A DNA stretch of 64,000 bases from assembly GCA_949825025.1 (NCBI GenBank), contig OX463779.1, forward strand, positions 38,016,203-38,080,202. Reading direction: 5' to 3'. The stretch comes from Siphlonurus alternatus (lineage: Eukaryota; Arthropoda; Insecta; Ephemeroptera; Siphlonuridae). Below are positions 1-11,400 of this stretch, piece after piece (positions within the stretch are counted from its first letter, which is position 1; the number at the start of each line of letters is the position of its first letter). The notes beneath the pieces are model-generated. The model made no database searches. It was not told the origin of the DNA and saw only the letters and a program-made list of their open reading frames with translations. A program made the translations under genes and the position numbers.

Positions 1-1099
1 AATATACTATATCACGTACAATGTTGATTAACAAAGCTTTTTCAGAGGGGAATTTTTCAGAGTGTACAATGAACTTTAGAATTTTTTCAACTTTAGAGAT
101 AATTTTCCAAATTAATTTATTTGGCATTACTTAGACATTTCTCATTTAGACATTTGAACATTTCTCGTGCATTATTTCCTACAGCTACATACAGCTGCAA
201 GGGGCAAATAATTGCAAATTAGTTGCAAGAAGAGCACTCATGTCTACTTCAAACTGTGAGAAACACCAAGATAATGGTAATGTCCATGCCGATTCATGGT
301 GTCCATACTTAAAGGTTAAGCAATTAATTCAAACAATTACCAACTACAACTCAGAGTATGATGCTGATCAAGCATTCAATTTGTTTTAAAAGGTCCAGAA
401 CACTAAATGTAAGTAGTTGTGTAAATATGTATTTATTTAAATTAAGAGTCACAATTATACAACACACAAATCTTACTATTTATGAGAATCAAAACTGCAG
501 TACTGTATTGTTCCTGCTAGAAGAGAGGGAGAGAGAGATTTTTACACATCAAAATTAATGAAACAGAAAATTTTATAAAAATAAAAAAAAGAAATAAAAG
601 AATTCAAGTAAAACATAAATATATATAAATAAACGTAAAATGTTTTCTTTTTACCTATTTGGCACTAACAATAGTGGTAATATGACATACAACATAATTA
701 GTTAATTAAAGGAGTATTATTAAAATTGATTTTTTCCATTTATCATGGTACTGCAGTAAATATTCAATAAATAAATGCAACAGAAAAAAATACCTCCAAA
801 TTTGTTGCATTGTTGAGGAACTAATAATCTTGAGACCATCTTCTCTAAAAACATAGCTGCTTTAAAATTTTCTTACCAGCATTGATTACAGTCTATTAAT
901 TAACCTGATGTTTTCAATGATGCCATGCCAAAGTAAAATATATAACAAAAATATATGTATATTATACACTGGTAAGACCTGTATATCCCTGGTCACTTGT
1001 TGGCAATAGAGTTCTTAACTTTACTGAAGTCAGCTAATTAATTTTTACATTGGTTGGTGGTAACATTAATACTTCCAATATTGGAGCTCAGATCTGACC

Positions 1100-1781
1100 C
1101 AGGGCTATTCTCCTATAATAGAGGGTATACGCGCCACTGTCTGGCTTATGGCGCTAAATACTGATTGACTTAAAAGTGGTCATATGGAATTGCTCTGATT
1201 GGCCAAAATAAAGTTGTTGATTTTTTTCTAATTGGATGAAATTTTAATTGTTGAAAATTTTCGAGCGATATCATTGGTTAAAGAATGCCCACTTTTCAAC
1301 CAATCAGAGAGCTGCAATAAAAAACCACTTTGCTTGCCCATATTTTAATTTAAAAAAAAAGACTTTTTACACCATAAAAATTATTTAAAAAATCATAATG
1401 GTAGAAAATAGTGTTATAAATTGTTATATTTATTTATTTCAAAAATATTTATTATTTATACAGGGACCAAGCGCAAATTTTCAACAATAGGAATTTGCAA
1501 CTGAAAAAATCAACAAATTCTGAGCAGCCAATCAGAAGCGTCCAACTTTTAATGCTTTAAAATCAATGATTTCAATGAGTGAATGTCTCCATCGTCTCAA
1601 AAATCGTTCTTTTCACCTTTCAAAACCCCTAGGTGCATTTGGTTAAGAATGTAAATCCTCTGGAGCTCCAGAAAAAGTATCGAAAAAATCGATTTTAACA
1701 TTTTGTTACGTATCCCCAACAATGAAAATGTCCACTTTTTCTGATGCGCGTATACCCGATAACAATAGGAGAATAACCCTG
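1100..1781. mobile_element. hAT-type non-autonomous transposon with 8-bp target duplication
   Basis: Ends are CAGGGCTATTCTCCTAT on the left and the complement of CAGGGTTATTCTCCTATTG on the right. They are flanked by identical 8-base copies ATCTGACC at 1092-1099 and 1782-1789. CAG-initial inverted ends plus an 8-bp duplication are typical of the hAT superfamily. The 682-base interior has no transposase frame, so it is a MITE. It lies downstream of RNF8. The rest of 1-2417 shows nothing I can name. Confidence 0.85.
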
Positions 1782-2356
1782 ATCTGACCTGTCTATTGTT
1801 GATCTTCAATATTATTATGAGTTGCTTATATTGTTGTACAATCAAAAAGCAATAAAATGATTATAAATTATGAATTAAATGCAATTAGCTAAAACAAACA
1901 ATATTGATGCTTCTACACGAAAAAGTTCAATTTGTAAACTGTTGTACAAATTCAAGAACAACAAGGTTTTATTTTAATTCTAATTATTTTGAGCTTTTGA
2001 AAATTTCGAAAATTTAATTTCAAACAATATATCAACTGTACTGTCATTTCTGATCAAGGAAATTTTTCAGAAACAATTGACACTTTTTCTGACCATACAG
2101 AAATGAAAACAGAAGATTTCGTGTCCATCTGGAAGTTGCAGGCTGAATATTTTACAGTAGATGAAAATATCAAAGTATGTATGGTTATTATATTTCTTTT
2201 TAAATATTCAGTAATTAATCTTTATAAACAGAAAATATAGTTTTTACTCCTATAATTTTATGTATTAAAATAAAAGCACTTTAAAAAAAATGTTTGTTTG
2301 TTTGTTTGCTTTTTTTTTCACTTAAATACACAATGGAAGCACCACTTTTTTCTTCA

Positions 2357-2362
2357 TTTAAT
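2357..2362 (-). promoter_or_regulatory. Possible RNF8 polyadenylation signal (ATTAAA)
   Basis: Read on the minus strand, ATTAAA lies about 55 bases past the RNF8 stop codon. It is the common variant of the animal poly(A) hexamer at a plausible spacing. In such AT-rich sequence the hexamer occurs often by chance, so this is only a candidate. Confidence 0.3.
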
Positions 2363-2417
2363 CACTGTAAGTATTTTCAGATTTATAAACTGAAAAACTC
2401 TAACGGCAATGTCATCA

Positions 2418-5400
2418 TTATTTGAATGGACAGCCAGGAGCCCAATGTCCCTTCATTCCTGTAATCAAAGTGAAAGTTTTGATTAGATAATTAAAATTGT
2501 AAATTTGTAAGAGAGTGCGTACCACAGCTGTAGCATTTTCCATATCCTTTGTAAACGGAGTTGGGTAGTCCAGGGACCATGAGCTCGTCACTGTCGCTCT
2601 CTGGCTCATCACTGTCATAGCGATGGCGGCGATCACGGTAGTGATGTTCATCTTCATTTGAGTCACTGTCGCTCGAGACATAGAGAGCAGTTTCTGCTGC
2701 GGGGGGGCCTTGTCTTCTGTAGACACACGATACACTCAAACAATCTCAACTTTATAAGTATTATAATAAATGTATAATACCACTACATAAAGGATGTTTT
2801 TGTTAAATTTTCAACATAAAGATTAATCTCAGTTGATTCAGATTTCAAAATCGACCCCTTTGAATTCAACAAGACTTGCAAAGGACTTTGAACTTGTGAA
2901 CTTTGAAGGTGGTATACAATTTTAAACTTGACCTGTCTGATCATTTTTGTGAAAATCGAGGTAGAAGTTTAACATGGAGCCTTCAGGACGGAAACCAGAA
3001 ATGGAGCTGTTGTTTGAAAAATAACTCTTTGAATTTCCTCAAACCATAAGCAATTAAGTTTTAGAACATTATCGAAATTTTAAAATTTATATAATTTGAT
3101 TCCTTTTGACAGAAATATCTTTTGACTCCAAACTTTGGAGCTAAGGTTAATCATTAATAGAATATTAAGGAACTTTATGAGACTGTCAACTTTGAAACCG
3201 GCTCTAAAGCCGATATTACACGATACAATTTTTCTAACTATTGCATACAATTTTTCCTTACAAGAAAACTTGAACTCCATTTGTTTGTATGGAGATGAAA
3301 TTTTCTTGCAAGGAAAAATTGCATGCAAAATTGTATGGTGTAATATGGGCTTTAGACTTTCTGATAAAGTCTACCTTTCAGGTGTAAGAAATAAAGGATA
3401 TATTATCTAAAAGTCACAGAGCTGATTTTGAAGCTGACGGTCTCAATAATACAATATGTCTATTTTTCAATCTACCCTTAAATATCATCACTTGGCTCAC
3501 AATTTGTATTTAATTTAAGTACTGAATCAGATAAACTTGGGTGTGATAATTTATTTATAATAAACATCAAATAAAATAATTTTGTTTTAATTTCCAGTAA
3601 AAATTATAAAATTTACAAACATGCAGAATTGGATGACTGGACACTTTGTATCCTTTTTCACGTCCCTATTGGGTTGTTATACTTTTTTTTTCTGCACTGA
3701 TACTCAGTAAACAAATATTAATATTTGTTTTAACGCTGGAGATTTTGATTCTTCAAAAAGGTCAAATTGTTTAAGGGTAAGGGAACGCCAGAGTTGCGCC
3801 GCGATCGCAGCGCCTCTATATCAATATTCAAATTGTCCCACTCTAAAGATACCACGCAAGTCACGGCAGTTTTATATTCAATTTATTTATAAATAATGAG
3901 TTAAATAATAACTGTTATGGCTGTTTTATTTATAAAACTTTTTTTTCATTACTATAAAACATTTTTGGAAAGTTTTTACTTTAGGTGAGTGGATTATAAG
4001 CGTTGTTTTGGTTCATTAGTCAGCCTGTTTCATTCGCCAGTTGTTTAATGGCCGACCAAAAAGGGGTGTGTGAGACGTGCGAGTGTCAAAAATTGTGCAG
4101 TTATTATCAATTTACGTCGCTCCCACTCTCATAATTGTCTTTTTTTTTTGCTGTGAAGGTTTGTCCTAGTGCATTAAGTTTGTTTCTAGTTTTTTTTAAA
4201 AATCGGACGATTGGATTATAGAATTTTTCTAATGTCACTGAAATGCAGCGTATGCTTGTTCAATAAATGGGTTTAGTTTCAATACACGTAACTCGGAAAC
4301 TAGATCGTATTTGTATTGACGATATTTTAAGAGCTAATGAACGACATAGAGGAGAATATTTTAAAATATTTTCGGAGGAACAAATGAGATTGGAAAATTT
4401 AACATTGGTGGCGTTACCTTACCCTTAATGATTCACAATATTCGAAAATTTAGACAATACATTATATAAACAAATGTCAAGATTGCTCTTACAAAAATTA
4501 AATATGTAACCATACAAAAATGATGAAATGTATGATTATACATATTATAATATATATAAAAAAATAGGTTATAATAATTATCGTTAAGCATAAAAAACAA
4601 ATAACCTTTCCTCTGTGATCTCTATTTCCGCTGCTACTGGAGGCACCGGAATGTTTGGTTGCGGCTGTGCACGAGGTGCAACTCTCTGGGATGTTGGTTG
4701 TACATGTGCAGGTGGTGGTATCTGAGCCACAGGTCTTTGTACAGCACGAGCTGCCTGAGCATGTGCAGCTGGCGCTTGAGCTACAGGAATTACATGTCTT
4801 GGAGGAGCCTGAGGTGCAGGAACTACATGTCTTGGAGGAGGAGCCTGGGGTGCAGTGACAAGTCTGACAGCAGCCTGTGGTGCCACAGGAACATGTCTCT
4901 GAGCTTGAGTTTGCCTGCGGTTTCCCCCGCGATTTGCTCGATTTCCACGCTGCCTAGCACCAGTAGGAGGGGGGACGGCTGGAGGGGGGACCGCTGGAGG
5001 GGCAGGACCTCGGCTAGTTGAGGGGACTTGTTGAACTAGACGCACATTATTGGGAGCTCCTGCAATGATAAACCGATTCAATTGGTCAACAAAGAACCGC
5101 TGTCGATGTTGATGTTGAGGGAGTGCATTTGAGGTAGAGGCAGTACTAGGACCGGCTTGGGCTGCTTGACGACCTGAAACAAAACATTTTCACTTCACAA
5201 TAACAAAAAAAATAGGAAGCAAGTACAAAAAATTGACTTTTTTGGTACTTTACATATAATTTGATGCCGGCAAAGCCTTAAAAGTGTCTATACACAGGCT
5301 TATGGACGACTTGATAAAACACAATTGATTTCAAGGTATGAGTAACAAGAGAAGTATCATCGACTGAACCTCACTCCACAAAGTCAATACACACCATTGC

Positions 5401-8400
5401 AGATATGATGTAAACAACAAAATACTTTTAAAACCCTCTTATGTACACTTTATTTTTGTCTCACATCTTGAAACAGTTAGAAATATTTCTCTCATTTATA
5501 CCAAAAGTGCATGTTTTATTTTCCTTTTACAGAATAAATTCATATTAAATAAATTCATATCAAAACTCTTTTCACACCATCACACTGAAAACATAATAAT
5601 ATTTCAAAAAATATATTATACTATATCATATTAAATGAGTTATGACTACAGGTGATCATCTAAAAATTATAATAATTTAAGTTTAACATAATAATTGAAA
5701 AGAAAGCTAATGATGAATAGGCTCATTTGATCAACTAACCTCCTCGTTCAAGCAGAAGCTGTTTTCTCTGCTCCTTGAGCTCGTCAGACAAACTCTCCAC
5801 CATCTTGTCAATGAAGTTATCCAGGACGATTGAGCGGTTCTCCGATACGATTGGTGCACGACACACGGGACAGTCAGCGACGGCTTTGGTTTGTTTTCGT
5901 TTCCAATCCGTGATGCACAACTTGCAGAATGTGTGTGTACAGTTGAGTGTTGTGGCCTGAAAACAAGCACAGTTGCACACTTCCATTTTTCCATGTAATT
6001 AACACTGTCCTTTTTCTAATAACAATGTCCTCACAAAATGTTTGCTCTGTCCTACTGAAATTTAGCTATTTAAATATATGTTCAAATATCAAGGCATTGG
6101 CTCTAATAAAACCATTCAAAAGGTCATATAAATCTGAGAGTAAACATTACTAGTCAAAAGAGGTACAGTTAAATGGCACGTAAAGCTACACATCACAAAT
6201 AAAAGTCATTAAAAAATATGCTACTCTGATATTTCCCATAAAAATTTTCTGAAAACAAATTTAAAAATGAAAATAGAAATATTTTAATTTCAGTTTCTGA
6301 AGTAGTAACTCCTTAACTCCTTATTTGTATATTTCGGAGGGAACGTTTAAGCAACATGTAAAAAACTAAGTTTTGTTTAGTACGCACCACGATAAAGAGC
6401 TCGCTGCAGATCTGGCACTGGAGCTCTGACTGCATCATCTCACTGACGTCCTCGAGGACCTTCTGCTTGGCCTTGAGACATGACTCGTTGACCTTCTCCT
6501 TCTCCTGAGTGTTGTTGGCCAGCTCCTGCTCAAGCACCTGCTTCTTACTCTCCATCAGACCCAGCTGCTTTTTCACCTTGTCCAGCTCAATCTCGTACCG
6601 GTTCTTGTTCTCCAGGCTCTCCACGTTCATCTCAACTGCAAGCACATTCAGTAAACATTTTGATATGATATCTCAAGAAACACTGAATTTATCTGTAACT
6701 TTGAAGGCTACTTTGTTCTCTTTATTGATATTATAAATCTGAACCTTTGATTTGCTGCTGGCTTATCCTGTTAAAGGCCCATTGCACCAAAACGGCATGT
6801 TGACCCATTTTTAATGTTTATATTAAGATTCTAAACACTCTTGAGTTAAAAAAAAATTAAAAAAATGCATGGGAGAGAAAATAGCAACTAAAATAGAAAA
6901 AATCTGGTAACGATGATCTCAAGGTTACCCTCGGGTATTTGACAACAACGAGCTAGGTAGAAGAGAGTAGAGGTGGGGGTGACTGCTGCCGGTTGCGATA
7001 ACGTCACACGCCGGGGCGTGCAGAGAAGAATGGAAAGAAGGGACGGCGGGGGGTGCACTCAGGCAGAGGCAGATTTTATGACTCTTTATGCGAAAAAGCA
7101 AGTTTTTAAAGCTATCCCTTACTAATCAGTATTCAATATCGACAAACAACAATATTACATTAAAAGAAAAATTATACAATGAATTAAATTTTGTTTTTGA
7201 AATCATATAAAACACATTAATTTGCGTATTTAATATTATACGTATTTATTGGTATTCTGATTGCTACAAAAAATGAACAATTAAATTGAGCGATCTAATT
7301 AAAATTAATTAGAGGATGTTACAAAAAATTAGATGTAAAAAAGCTCAAGTTGTTATTTCACTCATCTGAATATTATAGATTTTTTTTCCCCATGGATACA
7401 CCCCTAAGAGCTAGCTTACAGCTCGCGGTGGGGTATTGGGTAGTAGGGATAATGTAGGGAACGGATGGTGGCCACGGCCTGTTACGCGTCCCAGCATTCG
7501 CTGAGGTGAGACTGAGGGAACCGTGGAAAACCTCAGTCAGGACGGACACCTCAACTTTTTTTCAATGGACCAAAGCGATGTCCAAAGCCTGGGGAACCAC
7601 ACACAAGTGCATCACTGCACTGGGTGGAAAGCGAGACGAATTTTTCCCAGGGAGGGAGCAGCGTATTTTTACTTGAAACGGTCACCCATCCAAGTACTAA
7701 CCACGCTCGACGTAGCCTGACTTCGGTGATCTAACGATAACCGGTCAATGCACTGCGCCACGCACGCTCGACCTTATATGTATAGTGTTGTGAAATAATT
7801 TAAAACTCTTTGCTGCATTTTAAATGTATACTAATTATATTAATTATCAATATTTTCAACATACATTGCAAAAAAAAAAAAAAAAAAAAAAAAGTAAAAA
7901 TACTGCGATTAAAAAATGAAATAATAATTGTTGTCTGTATATGTAAAATGATTTAGTAAATAAATAATAAATTTAATAAATATACTGTATAACGAATATA
8001 TCAATTAGTGTCTGTAACTTATCCTTCCTCTTATATTCAGCAACAATAATAATAACAATAATATTGTCAAGGTTTGGTAAAAGTTTAGTTTCTCTTTTTT
8101 TTTATAATATTTAACTGCAGCCAGCAGCTCATAACAGGTAGTAGGGTAGTAGCCTCCCCCTCCCGCCCAGCCTGTCGCTCACCTCCTACTTCCCCTACAT
8201 CCCCTAATCTCCTCCTAGCTGCAACGTTGCAACTCCCTCTTGCGTGCTTTCGGCGATATTAATTTGATTATTTATTTTTATTTTTTTAATTGACCCAAAG
8301 TAAAAAAAAAATGTACTATGAGGATCAATACAGGTATCTAAATGTATTTCAGTAGGCATATAGTGAAAGGTAATGGGGGCCTTTAAGGGATATGGTGTCA

Positions 8401-11400
8401 TGTTATGTAAGTGTGTATTTTTTTAGGGTGTTCATACAAGATAAAACAACTACATTCGAGTGCAACCAGTTATTAAAAAATAATAAAAACAAGTACCGTA
8501 GAATGTTATTTACTGTACATCCTCTTTAAGTTAGAGTTACAAAAATATGGAAGACTTAATTTTTAATTGACTTTTAGCATTGTAATTAGCACATTGATAA
8601 ATTACATTACATGCAAATTATGCAAATTACATGAATGAATTTTGCTGGTTAATTTATTAATTAATCAGGCAACTAAAGATATAAAAGGATGAAATACTGC
8701 ATACTATAATAAATAACACTACTGTGTACATCACGACAGATTACCTCTAATGTCCGCTTCCAGCTTCAGTTTATCATTCTTCAATGTTTCTATTTTACTA
8801 TCAAGCGACGATCGTAGAGTTTGTTCTCGTGACAGCATTTCTTGTTTAATCCGGTGGTTCTCTGCCTCCTGCTGGGCTCTCAGCAACTCCTGGACACACA
8901 AAATGGCCATTGAAACTGATAAAGGTACATAAGCTACATATGTATATACGATATATATTTTTTTAAATCAAACCCTTTTGGGTACTTCTACTTACTAATT
9001 ACATACTACTTTGAAACCCCGAACCTTCCGAAACCCTAACTTGAGTATTTCGCGGGCTCCTCCAGAACGGGAGCGGCCACGGTCTTGCAATTCATTTCGG
9101 CATTTGCCTGCGACTGAGGGAAACGTGGAAACCTCAGCCAGGATGGAAACTAGAGCTTTTGTCAATGAACCGAAAGTGCAATGGTCCAAAGCCAAGGGAG
9201 CCACATAATGGAAAAGGGAAAAGCGCAACGATTTACCCATGGGTGGGAAACATGGTTTTTGTTGAAATTGTCACCCATCCAACTACTAAGAACGCTTGGC
9301 ATTGCTTGACTTCGGTGATCTGACGAGACCCGGTCAAGCGCACTGCGCCACACCTCCCACAAAGATACATATTAGAAATCTTCAAGATGTATACGTACTT
9401 TTTTCTTACATGCCATTTTAAACTTTTTCTAAACTAACTGAAATCATATAATTTTCAACTTTTTCTATCTCCATCCAAGAAACCTTGACAAATCTCTCAC
9501 ATTAGCCATTCAATGGCTGCTATTTTGACAATATAAGTACTTATTTACATGATTATATATTCTTGAGTAGTTTTAGTGGGCATACATGACCAAGATGAGT
9601 CAATTGGCCCAAAATACCAACCAATCAATCAATCATTGACTAGTTGTAGTGCCAAAATGCTAAAATCTCTATAGAAGCAGTTTTTCATTATTACCTCAAG
9701 ACAGTATGAACAAGACAGTATGGACTGTTGCAGACTGCCAATGCTCGGCCCAAGCCTGGCCCTTGCCCCGTGCAAACTTCAGAAACTTCTACTTTAATGT
9801 GCTCCCAAATTGTAAATTATATCGCTTTAATGTTTCACTTTTTTCACATAGGTTGAAAAAGAATTTGAGAAAAGCGTTATCGATATCACAACTTCTCTCG
9901 AGTTCCTTATTTACTTTTATTTTTTCGAGCTGCACAATATCCAAACTCACCAGTTCTAGGGCCTTCTCCGCCTCTTTCTTGATCAGCTCCTCGCTCAGGG
10001 CTTGCTGCTGTTGCTCCTTCTCCTTGAGAGCCTTCTCCATGGCCTGCAACTTCTCTTCCAGTGCTTGCTTCTCCTGAAACAACAGTCCTGTGTAGTAAAC
10101 AAAACACAGCTACACAGTAATCTTACCAAGCAAAGTCAAGTTGATGTATGGCTGATTTCTTAACACAGCAAAGTAAGATTTTAAATAAATAAAATAAAAA
10201 AATCACATTTGATATAATCATTTATGGCAGCTAGGAGAATTGTAATTTTTTTATGAACGTTGAATCAATGGAAAAACAAAACTTACAGCATTTACATTCA
10301 GGTACTTTTATAACAAAATAAAAAAAGAAAAAAATAATTTGCTATAGATTTTATGTATAAAAAACTCAATGTACACTTCAACAAATAAGTATTGTACAAA
10401 ATGTAGTAGGCTTTTTTTTTTTTTAATTGATACATGATGTGCATTAAATCAGATGTACACTCCATTTAAATGAATCCGGCTATACTTTAACATGGCCGTG
10501 TCAGACATTTATATTTGAATTGAATGTACAGTACAAGTATTATTTTGGTGTTGAGTAATATTAAAGTGTAAAGAGAATTAAATAGTTTTTTAATACCTAC
10601 AGTATGTTCATTTTTTGCAATTTATTTTTTTATTTAACAATAATCCACACAAATCTCTTACGTTTTAACCGTTATGGTGTTGATCAGGTGGATTAAATTT
10701 TAGAATGAAGCCAACCATTTACAACCTTCCTGTGTGTTTGATAGCACGTAACTTTACTTGTAACCTCATTTTTGTTCTTACATTTAATTGCTGAGCTGCA
10801 GACACTTTCTGTTCCTCAAGTTGCTGGGTGATGAGCTGATGTTGTTCCTCCAGCTTTTGTTTATCTAAGGTTCCTTTCTCCAGCTGCTGGTTGAAGTTAC
10901 ATTTCTCGGCCTCTTGCTCCTCCTTTAGCTGCTCCAGACGGCCAAGAAGTCTCGACTCGAGTTCTGCCTTCTCCTCCTCGGCCTTCAGTCTTGCTTTCTC
11001 TGAACTCTCCTCAAGCTGCCGTCGTTCTGCCGCTAGACGCTCCTCAAACTCCCGTCGCTCAGACTCCATCTGTGCTTGCAACTTCTCATTGTCTTCCTTT
11101 AGCTTGTCCTCAATTTTTCTCTGTTCCTCAACTTTTCTTTGTAATAACTCCTTTTCCTTATCAAAATAAATTTTTAACTCCTCCTTTTCAACTTGCAGTC
11201 TTTCTTCCATATCCTGACAATCTTTCTCCATACTTTTTTGATGAGCCTCACCATCTATTGCTTTTTGTTCCATTTGTTGGCGTTCAGTAATAAATTTATT
11301 TTCTAATTCTTGAATTTTTCTTTGGTATGAGTTATGTAGAAGTTCTTCTTGTTCTTGAATCTGAGATTGCTCAATTTGAGCTGCTTGAAATCGTCGTTGC

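Larger units (their letters stand above)
6775..8382. mobile_element. Possible TTAA-flanked element carrying a nested SINE
   Basis: TTAA at 6771 and 8383 bounds short inverted ends AGGCCCATTGCACC and the complement of AGGCCCCCATTACC. The inverted repeat is short and gapped, so the call is weaker than for the other TTAA elements. A 5S-derived SINE lies inside at about 7455-7772. The whole occupies the RNF8 intron between coding exons 6 and 7. Confidence 0.4.

Noticed and set aside
4659..5021. 120- and 67-codon plus-strand frames
   Set aside because: They are shadows of the Pro/Ala/Gln-rich RNF8 exon on the opposite strand.
7680..7760. Functional 5S rRNA gene
   Set aside because: Only the promoter half resembles 5S rRNA, it has many substitutions, and it is fused to a repeated non-ribosomal body.
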